64,000 nt of DNA, from the NCBI RefSeq assembly GCF_042854845.1, contig NZ_AP031498.1, forward strand, positions 1,984,001 to 2,048,000, given 5' to 3'. The notes under the pieces were generated by a model that made no database searches, had not been told where the DNA came from, and saw only the letters and a program-made list of their open reading frames with translations. Shown here piece by piece: positions 16,866-24,935 of the stretch (position 1 is its first letter; each line of letters begins with the position of its first letter). This stretch comes from Maricurvus nonylphenolicus. GTDB taxonomy: Bacteria; Pseudomonadota; Gammaproteobacteria; Pseudomonadales; Cellvibrionaceae. Made by a program: the position numbers and the translations under genes.

Positions 16866-17264
16866 ATGTCTGAAGAGTTACAGGCGAAACGCGTTCAAGT
16901 GTTAAAAGATTTTGCCAAAGCGTGGAATGACCACGATATCAATGCGCTGATGTCATTTATGACCGAAGATTGCATCTTTGATGGTTCTGCTGGCGATGAG
17001 GTATGTGGGACTCGCTTTGAAGGTTTCGAAGCGGTAAAAGCAGGCTATCAGAAAATTTGGGAGGTATTCCCGGATGCAGCCTGGAATGAAGACAAACATT
17101 TTGTAAATGGTGACCGCGGTGTATCTGAATGGCGCTTTACCGGCACCATGGCCGATGGTAGCAAAGTGAATATGCACGGTAACGACCTGTTTGTATTCCG
17201 CGATGACAAGATTTACATCAAGGATTCCTACCGTAAAAACCGTCCGCCGGTAAAAGCCGATTAA
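16866..17264 (+). CDS. SnoaL-like (NTF2-fold) protein A
   Basis: A 132-residue protein of the NTF2/SnoaL-like superfamily: N-terminal helix (VLKDFAKAWNDHDINALMSF), then MTEDCIFDG and the beta-sheet cone with WRFTGTMADGSKVNMHGND. Members include ketosteroid isomerase-like enzymes, polyketide cyclases and small hydrolases, but the fold does not fix the reaction. An Asp/His pair in the cavity (around D42 and H102) could be catalytic. It is followed after nine bases by a second protein of the same fold. The pair may isomerise or hydrate an intermediate of the island. Confidence 0.85.
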   Translation: MSEELQAKRVQVLKDFAKAWNDHDINALMSFMTEDCIFDGSAGDEVCGTRFEGFEAVKAGYQKIWEVFPDAAWNEDKHFVNGDRGVSEWRFTGTMADGSKVNMHGNDLFVFRDDKIYIKDSYRKNRPPVKAD

Positions 17265-17273
17265 GGAACGTTT

Positions 17274-17648
17274 ATGGATGCCGTTGCTGAAGGTTTGATC
17301 TGCCGTGATCCGGCAGAGATTCATCGCCTGTTTATTATCTCGTTGCTAAAACAGGATATCGATGGTGCGCTATCGCTCTATCATATGGACGCGCATTTTG
17401 TATCTGGTCCGGGCACTACCACGGTATCTGGTCATGAAGCTGTACGAGAGCAATTGGAAGTATTCGCCACAATTGCAGGTGATATGAAGCTGGTAGAACG
17501 TACTATGACCGTCGCCGGCGATATTGCCCAAGTGAAAATGCAGTGGAAACGCGCCAGTACCGGAGAGGCATTTACCGCTCTGGATGTATTGCAACGCCAG
17601 GATGATGGTCGTTGGTTGTTTTTAATTGATAACCCTTATGGGGCATAG
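17274..17648 (+). CDS. SnoaL-like (NTF2-fold) protein B
   Basis: A 124-residue protein predicted to have the NTF2 fold, with helix IHRLFIISLLKQDIDGALSL, the segment YHMDAHFVSGPG, and the strand block VKMQWKRASTGEAFTALDVL. It resembles ketosteroid isomerase-like and DUF4440-like proteins. It is distinct in sequence from its neighbour at 16866, so the two are not a recent duplication. It is cotranscribed with the ABM protein downstream (8-base gap). Function unknown; a catalytic partner or ligand carrier is possible. Confidence 0.8.
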   Translation: MDAVAEGLICRDPAEIHRLFIISLLKQDIDGALSLYHMDAHFVSGPGTTTVSGHEAVREQLEVFATIAGDMKLVERTMTVAGDIAQVKMQWKRASTGEAFTALDVLQRQDDGRWLFLIDNPYGA

Positions 17649-17656
17649 GAATTCGT

Positions 17657-17944
17657 ATGTCAGAAGTGAATTTGTTGGTCCGTGTTGCTGTAAAAGAGGA
17701 CAGCGTAGAGGCCATTAAAGTAGAGATGCGTAAGGCGCAGGAGATTACGCAGGCGGAAGCAGGGTGTTTGCGTTATCAGTTCTTTCAGGATCGTAAAGCA
17801 CCTACCATGTTTTATGTTCAGGAGACTTATGCTGATAAGGATGCGTTCTTGGCTCACGCCAATTCTGAGCATATGGCGGCTTATTTAGCGGCTACTAAGG
17901 ATATGATTGAGTCTGTCAATATGCATAAGGTTGATGCTGTTTAG
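17657..17944 (+). CDS. ABM-domain (YgiN-like) putative quinol monooxygenase
   Basis: A 95-residue protein of the antibiotic-biosynthesis-monooxygenase dimeric alpha/beta-barrel fold: NLLVRVAVKEDSVEAI, EAGCLRYQFFQD, MFYVQETYADKDAFLAH. Some members oxidise quinols without a cofactor (YgiN, ActVA-Orf6) and others are only binding proteins. It is the last gene of the rightward run. The next 350 bases contain two long hairpins that may end transcription. Its reaction here is not known, but cofactor-free oxygenation of an aromatic or quinol intermediate would fit the context. Confidence 0.85.
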   Translation: MSEVNLLVRVAVKEDSVEAIKVEMRKAQEITQAEAGCLRYQFFQDRKAPTMFYVQETYADKDAFLAHANSEHMAAYLAATKDMIESVNMHKVDAV

Positions 17945-17980
17945 TTTTAGTTGGTTTCTGGTTTGGTACTAAAGTAAGAC

Positions 17981-18089
17981 GTGCAGGGGGCCAGTAGTCC
18001 CTTGCCAAACACGCAATAGCCATCCATGGCGCTCGTCGGCGACGTCCCTGTCGCCGGCGGTTTCGCAAGGGACTACTGGCCCCCTACAC
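17981..18089. repeat. Long hairpin M (25-bp arms, conserved loop family 2)
   Basis: Arms 17981-18005 (GTGCAGGGGGCCAGTAGTCC...) and 18065-18089 pair with one mismatch. The loop carries CCATCCATGGCGCTC (18020-18034) and an inner GTCGGCGAC/GTCGCCGGC stem. The same loop, reversed, occurs in the hairpin at 18173. It lies just after the ABM gene and probably blocks read-through from both sides. Confidence 0.85.
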
Positions 18090-18172
18090 TCACTTCATCT
18101 TAACTGTTAGATTTTCTTGTTCGTTCAATTTAGTTCGAAGGGAAAGTGATGGAGATGCTGCAGTGGTAGGAT

Positions 18173-18276
18173 GGTTGTAAGTGGGCCTCTATTTGAAACC
18201 CCCAGCGACACGGAAGTCGCTGAGGAGCGCCAGGGATGGTTTCATGCGTGTTTCAAAAAGAGGCCCACTTGCAACC
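18173..18276. repeat. Long hairpin N (27-bp arms, conserved loop family 2)
   Basis: Arms 18173-18199 and 18250-18276 pair at 25 of 27 positions (core GTGGGCCTCT / AGAGGCCCAC). The loop contains GAGCGCCAGGGATGG (18225-18239), the reverse complement of the loop motif in the hairpin at 17981 with one difference. The arms are unrelated to that hairpin. It lies 22 bases past the fghA stop. The whole 17945-18297 gap holds no gene. Confidence 0.85.
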
Positions 18277-18297
18277 AGCCGGATTTAGTAAACAGGT

Positions 18298-19137
18298 CTA
18301 GCTAAAAAGAAACTTCCGATGAAACTCAATGTGGGATTCAATATAGCTAGCAATAAAGAAATAGCTATGATCATAACCCTCACGCATATTGATCTCAGCG
18401 GAGTACCCAGCCTGATCACAAGCATCAACCAAACGTTGCGTCTGTAACTGCTCTTCCAAAAACTGATCCGCATCTCCCTGGTCTACCAGCATCGGTAGTT
18501 TTACCGGAGCGTTCTTCACAAGCTCACAAGTATCGTATTCAAACCAAGCGTTTTCATTGTTACCTAAGTAGCCGCCCAGCGCTTTTTGTCCCCAAGGGCA
18601 GTTAATAGGCGAAACGATTGGGGCAAAAGCCGAAACAGATTTATATTGCTGCGGGTTCTTCAGCGCAATGGTTAGAGCCCCGTGACCACCCATGGAGTGA
18701 CCGCTGATGGATTGGCGTTCGACATCAACTGGGAATTCAGCATTAATCAGCGCTGGTAATTCCTGAGTAATGTAGTCGTACATATGGTAGTGCTTGTTCC
18801 AAGGTGCTTGTGTGGCATTTACATAAAAGCCAGCACCTAGCCCAAAGTCGTAAGCGCCTTCGGCATCATCTGCAACATCTTCACCACGCGGGCTGGTGTC
18901 AGGGCAAACAATGGCAATTCCTGCTTCAGCGGCATAGCGTTGTGCGCCAGCTTTCTGAACAAAGTTTTCATCAGTACAGGTAAGGCCGGATAACCAGTAA
19001 AGCACGGGGACTTTGCCTTCCTCTGCTTGAGGTGGCAAAAAGATAGAAAACCGCATATCGCAGTTCAAACTTGAGGAGGTGTGACTATATTGCTTTTGCT
19101 CACCACCAAAGCATTTATTCGACGCAACTAATTCCAA
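18298..19137 (-). CDS. fghA: S-formylglutathione hydrolase
   Basis: A 279-residue esterase-D-like alpha/beta hydrolase (FghA/FrmB). It hydrolyses S-formylglutathione to formate and glutathione in the cytoplasm, the second step of glutathione-dependent formaldehyde oxidation. The nucleophile elbow GHSMGGHGA and upstream LSGLTCTDENF and DTSPRGEDV are diagnostic, as is the C-terminal GYDHSYFFI with the catalytic His. Its start at 19137 follows frmA on the same strand with 121 bases between, occupied by two copies of the 27-bp palindrome. The two genes may be one operon with attenuation between them. Confidence 0.95.
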   Translation of the reverse strand: MELVASNKCFGGEQKQYSHTSSSLNCDMRFSIFLPPQAEEGKVPVLYWLSGLTCTDENFVQKAGAQRYAAEAGIAIVCPDTSPRGEDVADDAEGAYDFGLGAGFYVNATQAPWNKHYHMYDYITQELPALINAEFPVDVERQSISGHSMGGHGALTIALKNPQQYKSVSAFAPIVSPINCPWGQKALGGYLGNNENAWFEYDTCELVKNAPVKLPMLVDQGDADQFLEEQLQTQRLVDACDQAGYSAEINMREGYDHSYFFIASYIESHIEFHRKFLFS

Positions 19138-19159
19138 AATCGTGTTCCTTAATATAGAT

Positions 19160-19236
19160 GGGGTCTGACCCGCAGGGTCAGACCCCGCTGCGGGTGCCAG
19201 TAATTGTCCGGGGTCTGACCCTGCGGGTCAGACCCC
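19160..19236. repeat. Two 27-bp GGGGTCTGACC palindromes (copies 2 and 3)
   Basis: Copies at 19160-19186 (centre GCA) and 19210-19236 (centre TGC) are separated by 23 bases including a GCTGCGGGTGCC stretch. They sit between frmA and fghA, both minus strand. Confidence 0.85.
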
Positions 19237-19258
19237 ATTCGGAGCACTAAGTCGAATT

Positions 19259-20368
19259 TTAGTAGAGTACGACCGAACGAATACTCTCACCCTCATGCAT
19301 CAAATCAAACGCCTTATTAATATCGTCCAACGGCATAGTGTGAGTAATCAGCGGATCGATCTGAATTTTACCTTCCATATACCAATCAACAATCTTAGGT
19401 ACATCGGTACGACCTCGCGCACCACCAAAGGCGGTACCTTTCCAGGAGCGACCAGTCACTAACTGGAACGGACGGGTGGAAATTTCCTGACCGGCACCGG
19501 CAACTCCAATAATATAGGACTCACCCCAGCCTTTGTGTGCACACTCCAGCGCCTGACGCATGGTGTTTACATTACCGATACACTCAAAGCTGTAGTCCAC
19601 GCCGCCATTGGTTAAATCGATAATGGCTTCGGTGGTTTTCATATCGACATCTTTCGGATTAACAAAGTCAGTCATACCAAACTGTTTGGCCAGTTCAGCT
19701 TTGGCGGGGTTCATATCCACGCCGATAATACGGCTGGCACCAGCGAGTTTTGCACCTTGAATAACATTCAAGCCAATACCGCCCAAACCAAATACCGCCA
19801 CAGTAGATCCCACTTCTACCTGGGCTTCAAAAACCACAGCACCCACTCCGGTGGTTACACCACAACCGATATAACACACCTTATCAAACGGCGCATCTTC
19901 ACGGATTTTTGCCACGGCAATTTCCGGCAACACGGTGTAGTTGGAGAATGTGGAGCAACCCATATAGTGGAGGATAGGTTTGCCGTCGAGGGAGAAGCGG
20001 CTGGTACCATCTGGCATTAAGCCTTGGCCTTGGGTACCACGAATTTTCTGGCACAGGTTGGTTTTAGGGTTCAGGCAGAAGTCACACTCACGGCATTCTG
20101 GGGTGTAGAGGGGGATAACGGTATCGCCTGGTTTGAGGCTGGTAACGCCAGGGCCTACATCAACGACGATGCCTGCACCTTCATGGCCAAGTACGGCTGG
20201 GAATACGCCTTCAGGGTCATCACCGGACAGGGTAAAAGCATCGGTATGGCATACGCCGGTGGCTTTAATTTCAATCAATACTTCGCCGGCTTTTGGGCCT
20301 TCCAGGTCCAGTTCGACAATTTCCAGGGGCTTTCCGGCCTGGAAGGCTACGGCTGCACGCGTTTTCAT
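19259..20368 (-). CDS. frmA: S-(hydroxymethyl)glutathione dehydrogenase / class III alcohol dehydrogenase
   Basis: A 369-residue zinc-dependent medium-chain dehydrogenase that oxidises S-(hydroxymethyl)glutathione to S-formylglutathione with NAD. Catalytic Zn ligands are in GVCHTDAFTL and GHEGAG, and structural Zn is bound by the four-Cys lobe PECRECDFCLNPKTNLC. The NAD fold GLGGIGLNVIQGAK is intact. The lengths and motifs are those of class III ADH. It is divergent from a LysR-type regulator at 20552 and upstream of fghA, giving a formaldehyde detoxification unit that also handles S-nitrosoglutathione in other bacteria. Formaldehyde could come from demethylations such as those of the Rieske enzyme in this window, which is inference. 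Confidence 0.96.
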   Translation of the reverse strand: MKTRAAVAFQAGKPLEIVELDLEGPKAGEVLIEIKATGVCHTDAFTLSGDDPEGVFPAVLGHEGAGIVVDVGPGVTSLKPGDTVIPLYTPECRECDFCLNPKTNLCQKIRGTQGQGLMPDGTSRFSLDGKPILHYMGCSTFSNYTVLPEIAVAKIREDAPFDKVCYIGCGVTTGVGAVVFEAQVEVGSTVAVFGLGGIGLNVIQGAKLAGASRIIGVDMNPAKAELAKQFGMTDFVNPKDVDMKTTEAIIDLTNGGVDYSFECIGNVNTMRQALECAHKGWGESYIIGVAGAGQEISTRPFQLVTGRSWKGTAFGGARGRTDVPKIVDWYMEGKIQIDPLITHTMPLDDINKAFDLMHEGESIRSVVLY

Positions 20369-20420
20369 ATCTCATCCCTTGTTATCAGTTAGCAATGGCT
20401 ATCAATGAGTCTAATTCACA

Positions 20421-20438
20421 TCACCAGAATTTAGGTGA
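20421..20438. promoter_or_regulatory. Candidate LysR operator TCACC-N8-GGTGA
   Basis: A 5-bp inverted repeat TCACC ... GGTGA, extended by CA/TG-type flanks, lies in the 183-base divergent gap between frmA and the LysR gene. LysR sites often hold such interrupted dyads with T-N11-A cores; the spacing here is a little longer, so this is only a candidate. Confidence 0.35.
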
Positions 20439-20551
20439 CATCTTGATGGATTCGATTATAGACTGTTGCTGTTCTGGGTTGTATGTGTGATTTTGTAATA
20501 AGTTTGTTCTTATGTGGCAACAATAAGGCAGCAAAATAATGGTTTAATAAG

Positions 20552-21433
20552 ATGGCTAAGTGGGAAGAAAGCGAGATATTCGTATCGGTGGTAAAACACG
20601 GCGGCTTTTCAGCGGCAGCGGAGAAGATGGGGGTATCCAAGTCCCATGTCAGCCGCCAGATCAGCCAGCTGGAAAACCGTTTGGGCGCCCAGCTACTTCA
20701 GCGTACTACCCGCAAGGTCACCACAACCGAGGTAGGCCAGGCCTATTTCCTGCGGGCCAAAGAGCTGGTTGAAGGGCTGGAGGATGCCGAAAAAGCGGTG
20801 ATGGATCTGCAGGCGACTCCGCGGGGTAATCTGAAAATGACGGTTGCCGGTGGTTTTGGTGAGGACTTTGTGGCCCCGGCTGCTGCGGAGTTTATGTCGC
20901 AAAACCCGGAATTGAATATTGATATCGACTTTACCAACCGCACCGTTGATTTGATTGCCGAAGGATATGATTTGGCGATTCGCGCGGGGGTACTCAGTGA
21001 TTCCACGCTGATCGCCAGGCGTATTGTCAGTCGGTCACTGTGTATTTGTGCCAGTCCCGACTATCTGGCTCGCAAGGGTAAGCCAGAATCTATTCAAGGG
21101 CTGTCACGACATAACTGCTTGCTGGGGACTTTGCCAACCTGGCGTTTTCGATCCTCAAGCGGTCATTCTGAGCAAAGGCTTGAAGGGCGTTGGCGGAGTA
21201 ATAACGGCAGGGCGCTACTATCGGCGGCACGGCAAGGCTTGGGGTTGGTTCAGTTGCCTGAGTTTTATGTACGCAGAGATTTGGCAGAAGGCACCTTGGT
21301 CGAGGTGCTGAAAGAGTTTCAACCAACCGATACGGGCGTGTGGGCGGTGTATCCCAGTAATCGGCATCTGTCCGCCAAAGTGCGGTTGTTTGTCGAGTTT
21401 TTAGTGAATTATTGTCGCGAGCACAATGCATAA
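20552..21433 (+). CDS. LysR-family transcriptional regulator
   Basis: A 293-residue LTTR: an N-terminal winged helix-turn-helix (ESEIFVSVVKHGGFSAAAEKMGVSKSHVSRQI within residues 4-36), linker helix, and a C-terminal periplasmic-binding-like effector domain beginning near 90. It is transcribed away from frmA and 18 bases upstream of yeiR. Divergent LysR/frmA arrangements are commonly regulatory pairs, so formaldehyde- or adduct-dependent control of frmA-fghA is the likeliest role. The ribosome site is weak. No effector can be deduced from sequence. Confidence 0.92.
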   Translation: MAKWEESEIFVSVVKHGGFSAAAEKMGVSKSHVSRQISQLENRLGAQLLQRTTRKVTTTEVGQAYFLRAKELVEGLEDAEKAVMDLQATPRGNLKMTVAGGFGEDFVAPAAAEFMSQNPELNIDIDFTNRTVDLIAEGYDLAIRAGVLSDSTLIARRIVSRSLCICASPDYLARKGKPESIQGLSRHNCLLGTLPTWRFRSSSGHSEQRLEGRWRSNNGRALLSAARQGLGLVQLPEFYVRRDLAEGTLVEVLKEFQPTDTGVWAVYPSNRHLSAKVRLFVEFLVNYCREHNA

Positions 21434-21451
21434 AAGAGAATATAAATCCGT

Positions 21452-22429
21452 ATGAACAGGCAACATCCTATTCCTACCAATGTGATTACCGGCTTTTTAG
21501 GTGCCGGTAAAACCACGTTAATCCAACACCTGTTAAAAACCAAACCTGCCGATGAGCATTGGGCGGTTTTGGTTAATGAATTTGGTGAAGTGGGCTTGGA
21601 TGGCGCCTTGCTCGCTGCCGAAGGTATTGCTGTTAAAGAAGTACCTGGTGGTTGTATGTGTTGTACAACCAGCTTGCCTTCAAAGAGCGCGATGAATCAG
21701 CTTATCGAGCAACAAAATCCTGATCGTATATTAATTGAGCCCACTGGCCTTGCGCATCCCAAACAGATTTTACAAAGCTTTGGTGGTAAGGCTTATCAAG
21801 GCATATTGGATATGCATGCGGTGGTATGTGTACTTGATCCCTGGAGTTTGAGTGATGATCAGTTTTTAGCGCTGCCGGCTTTCCGTGATCAAATTCAACT
21901 GGCTGATGTGCTGATCGCAACCAAGTCTGATACCTCAGCACCTGAACACCTTGCTCGCTTCGATACCTTTGCCGCGAGCCTCAAACCTATGAAAAGCCAG
22001 ATTGGCAAAATCAGTCAAGGCAATATGCCTTGGCAATGGCTGGATGCACCGCGAGTAAAACAAACTGTAATCTTGACAACGCCAGCTTCACACTCAGGAG
22101 CCTCAAGTAGTGATGTTGCCGAGCGTGACAGTGATGGCGTGCTACGTCAGGAAAATAAAACCGATTACGGCTATAGCTGTGGCTGGTTATTCCCCGAGAC
22201 GTTTGTCTTCAATTTTGAAGGATTAAAAACGCTTCTTTCAGAATTGGAAGTCCCGCGTATTAAAGCGGTAATGCAAACCGATAAAGGCTGGTTCAGTTTT
22301 AACCGGATGCGGGAGAATTTTCAGGCTAAAGAAACAACCTCAATAGGTGAAAGCCGATTGGAAGTGGTCAGTATGGAACCTGTCGACTGGAGAGGGCAGG
22401 ATAACAAACTTAGGCTATTAAGTTCATGA
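21452..22429 (+). CDS. yeiR: YeiR-like COG0523 (CobW/ZNG) zinc-binding GTPase
   Basis: A 325-residue G3E-family GTPase with Walker A GFLGAGKTTL, switch region NEFGEVGLDGALL, metal-binding GGCMCCTT (the CxCC hallmark), switch II IEPTGLAHPKQI and a base-recognition loop ATKSD in place of NKxD. The C-terminal CobW_C domain ends in WRGQDNKLRLL. The pattern matches YeiR. COG0523 proteins insert or deliver metals, chiefly zinc, to client enzymes under low-metal conditions. Its neighbour on the far side of the LysR gene is the zinc enzyme FrmA, an attractive client. It faces cioB across one 27-bp palindrome. Confidence 0.9.
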   Translation: MNRQHPIPTNVITGFLGAGKTTLIQHLLKTKPADEHWAVLVNEFGEVGLDGALLAAEGIAVKEVPGGCMCCTTSLPSKSAMNQLIEQQNPDRILIEPTGLAHPKQILQSFGGKAYQGILDMHAVVCVLDPWSLSDDQFLALPAFRDQIQLADVLIATKSDTSAPEHLARFDTFAASLKPMKSQIGKISQGNMPWQWLDAPRVKQTVILTTPASHSGASSSDVAERDSDGVLRQENKTDYGYSCGWLFPETFVFNFEGLKTLLSELEVPRIKAVMQTDKGWFSFNRMRENFQAKETTSIGESRLEVVSMEPVDWRGQDNKLRLLSS

Positions 22430-22442
22430 CCGGCACATAACC

Positions 22443-22469
22443 GGGGTCTGACCCTACGGGTCAGACCCC
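22443..22469. repeat. 27-bp GGGGTCTGACC palindrome, copy 4
   Basis: Same arms as the copies at 4964 and 19160 with centre TAC. It is placed between convergent yeiR and cioB and may serve both as terminator. Confidence 0.85.
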
Positions 22470-22494
22470 AGCCGTAGGCATCTACTATCATCAC

Positions 22495-23505
22495 TTAATA
22501 ATATTTGAGTTGTGTCGCTTTCCCCCAAAACACCCGATAAGAAAACACGGTATAAACCAAAATTATCGGCACCACAATCAAAGCTCCCACCAACATAAAC
22601 CGCAAGGATTCCGCCGCACTGGCAGCTTCAATCATGGTTAACTGCCCGGGGATAATATAAGGGTAAAAGCTGTAGGCCAGTCCCTGGAAGCAGACAAAGA
22701 AAATACTCGCACTGGCGACAAAGGGAATCCAGCAACCAAAATCCTGTTCAAACGGTATGCGAACCAGAACCCGATCATTAATCACAAACAGTGCCAGGCT
22801 AACGACGGGTATCTGCAGTAATAGCAGCCCGAAAGGAAAGCTAAACCATCTGTCGAAAACCCCCGGGTTCACCAACGGGTTTACCAGACAAACCCCGATA
22901 ACCCCGATAAAACAAACCCAGCCACTGCGTCTGGCCCAAAGGGCAGCTCGTTTTTGTAATTCGCCTTCGGTTTTCATAACCAGCCAGCCTGCACCAATAT
23001 AGCTATAAGCTGCAGCAACGCCACAGGCACTTAACAGGGCAAAGCCAATACTGGCAGGCGTGGTTTGCAAACCCATCACATAAAGGCCCAGCATATAACC
23101 TTGAGATAAAGCGGTAATTAAAGATCCGGCCCGGAATAATCTATCCCAGATCATCTTGTGATCGAGTGCAACCTTGGCGCGAAAGTCAAAGGCAACGCCA
23201 CGCATAATCAACCCTAGCAGCATAATGGTGGCAGGTAGATACAGCGCTTCCAGCACAAGGTTATAGGCTTGTGGGAAAGCAATCAGCAGTAAACCAATGG
23301 CCAGTACCAGCCAGGTTTCGTTGGCATCCCAAAAAGGGCCGATACTGGCAATCATGGTGTCTCGCTGTTGGCTGGATTGTTCGTCATTACCAGCAGGAAG
23401 CAAAATCCCTACGCCCAAGTCGTAACCATCAAGTATGGCGTACACTAAAATGGCCAACGCCATAAGGCCGGCAAAAATCATGGCGAGACTTTCAAGTTCA
23501 AGCAT
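22495..23505 (-). CDS. cioB: Cyanide-insensitive bd-type quinol oxidase subunit II
   Basis: A 336-residue CydB/CioB membrane protein with about eight hydrophobic helices. The N-terminus (AILDGYDLGVGILLP) and WDANETWLVLAIG are signatures of the family. With CioA it oxidises ubiquinol and reduces O2 to water without proton pumping. ATG 23505 overlaps the cioA stop by eight bases and follows GGGGCAA; the longer frame to 23580 would lie wholly inside cioA. No CydX-type small subunit gene is seen in the 65 bases beyond. Confidence 0.94.
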   Translation of the reverse strand: MLELESLAMIFAGLMALAILVYAILDGYDLGVGILLPAGNDEQSSQQRDTMIASIGPFWDANETWLVLAIGLLLIAFPQAYNLVLEALYLPATIMLLGLIMRGVAFDFRAKVALDHKMIWDRLFRAGSLITALSQGYMLGLYVMGLQTTPASIGFALLSACGVAAAYSYIGAGWLVMKTEGELQKRAALWARRSGWVCFIGVIGVCLVNPLVNPGVFDRWFSFPFGLLLLQIPVVSLALFVINDRVLVRIPFEQDFGCWIPFVASASIFFVCFQGLAYSFYPYIIPGQLTMIEAASAAESLRFMLVGALIVVPIILVYTVFSYRVFWGKATQLKYY

Positions 23506-24880
23506 AGTTGCCCCCTGTATTGGTTTGTCCAATAAACTGTTGGTGTTCGTCGGCCGAGATTTCTTCAATTTCAACCGCACGTCTGGCCATTAAAAATAGC
23601 GTGTGTATATAAGCTACCAACAAACCGGCATACACCAGCGAATACAGTAACAAGGACAAACCGACATTACTGGCTGCGACCGGTGTTACGGCATCCGCTG
23701 TGCGCAGTACGCCACTGACGAGATAAGGTTGGCGACCAATTTCGGTTACGTACCAACCTGCCAATGTTGCGGCCCAGCCGGAAAAAGTCATCGCCGTCAT
23801 GGTGTACAAAAACCAGTTGGGGGCAGATTCCTTTCGCCACAGGTAGTAGCTGCCAAGCCAGGCCGCGGCTATCATCAGTAATCCAATGCCTACCATGATT
23901 CGAAAACCCCAGAACACCGGAGCAACGGGTGGGTGTTCATCGATAAATTCATTAAGTCCTTGAATGGTACCTTGAGGATCGTGAGTGAGGATAAGGCTGG
24001 CCAACTTGGGAATACCCAGTGACCAATGATTGGTGCGATTGTCCTCATCCGGGATCGCAAACAGTAGCAATGGGGCACCGTCGGTGGTTTCCCAAACACC
24101 TTCCATCGCAGCCACTTTTTGCGGTTGATGTTCGAGTGTATTCAAACCGTGTAAATCACCGACAAAGGCTTGCAAGGGGGCCAATAGGGTAGCTGCTGTA
24201 AGGGCAATTTTTAAAGTTAATCGCGGTGCACGTTTTTGATCGCCTCGTAAAATGCGATAAGCCGAGATACCTGCAATCAGGAAACTGGCTGTAAGGCCGG
24301 AAGCAATCAAGGTGTGGGACAAACGGTAGGGCAGGGAAGGATTAAAAATAATCTCCCACCAGTCTACCGGAAAGGCGACACCATCACGTAACTCAAACCC
24401 TGTTGGGGTTTGCATCCAGGAGTTTAATGACAAAATCCAAAACGCAGACGCTGTGGTTCCCAGTGCAACGATCAGTGTGGCAAAGGTATGCAGCCGAGGT
24501 GATATACGATCAATACCAAACAGCATAATGCCCAAGAATGTTGCTTCGAGGAAAAACGCGGTTAAGACTTCGTAGCCCAATAGAGGGCCGGCAATATTGC
24601 CCACCTTTTCCATAAAACCGGGCCAGTTAGTGCCAAATTGAAACGACATGGTAATGCCGCTAACAACCCCAAGGGCAAAGGTGAGGGCAAAAACTTTTAC
24701 CCAGAAGCGATAAGCACGCATCCATACAGGATTGGCGGTGCGATGCAGTTGTACTTTAAAGAAGAATAAAAACCAGCACAGGGCGATGGTAATCATTGGG
24801 AAGAGAATATGAAAACTGATATTGAGGGCAAATTGAATGCGCGACAACATCAAGGTGTCTGCGACAAAACTGTCGACCAT
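23498..24880 (-). CDS. cioA: Cyanide-insensitive bd-type quinol oxidase subunit I
   Basis: A 460-residue CydA/CioA with nine or so transmembrane helices. LSRIQFALNISFHILFPM includes the heme-ligand His of helix I. The quinol-site motif GRQPYLVSG is present. The protein is about 60 residues shorter than E. coli CydA, consistent with a short Q-loop, the mark of the cyanide-insensitive (CIO) type. It lies 55 bases after the GbsR-type regulator, so gbsR-cioAB likely form one transcript. An FNR-like box upstream of the regulator suggests control by oxygen. Confidence 0.94.
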   Translation of the reverse strand: MVDSFVADTLMLSRIQFALNISFHILFPMITIALCWFLFFFKVQLHRTANPVWMRAYRFWVKVFALTFALGVVSGITMSFQFGTNWPGFMEKVGNIAGPLLGYEVLTAFFLEATFLGIMLFGIDRISPRLHTFATLIVALGTTASAFWILSLNSWMQTPTGFELRDGVAFPVDWWEIIFNPSLPYRLSHTLIASGLTASFLIAGISAYRILRGDQKRAPRLTLKIALTAATLLAPLQAFVGDLHGLNTLEHQPQKVAAMEGVWETTDGAPLLLFAIPDEDNRTNHWSLGIPKLASLILTHDPQGTIQGLNEFIDEHPPVAPVFWGFRIMVGIGLLMIAAAWLGSYYLWRKESAPNWFLYTMTAMTFSGWAATLAGWYVTEIGRQPYLVSGVLRTADAVTPVAASNVGLSLLLYSLVYAGLLVAYIHTLFLMARRAVEIEEISADEHQQFIGQTNTGGNYA

Positions 24881-24935
24881 AGCAAACCTCGCTTACATCT
24901 TGTGGTGTTAACAGGTTTAGAGCGTTTTTTAAGGA

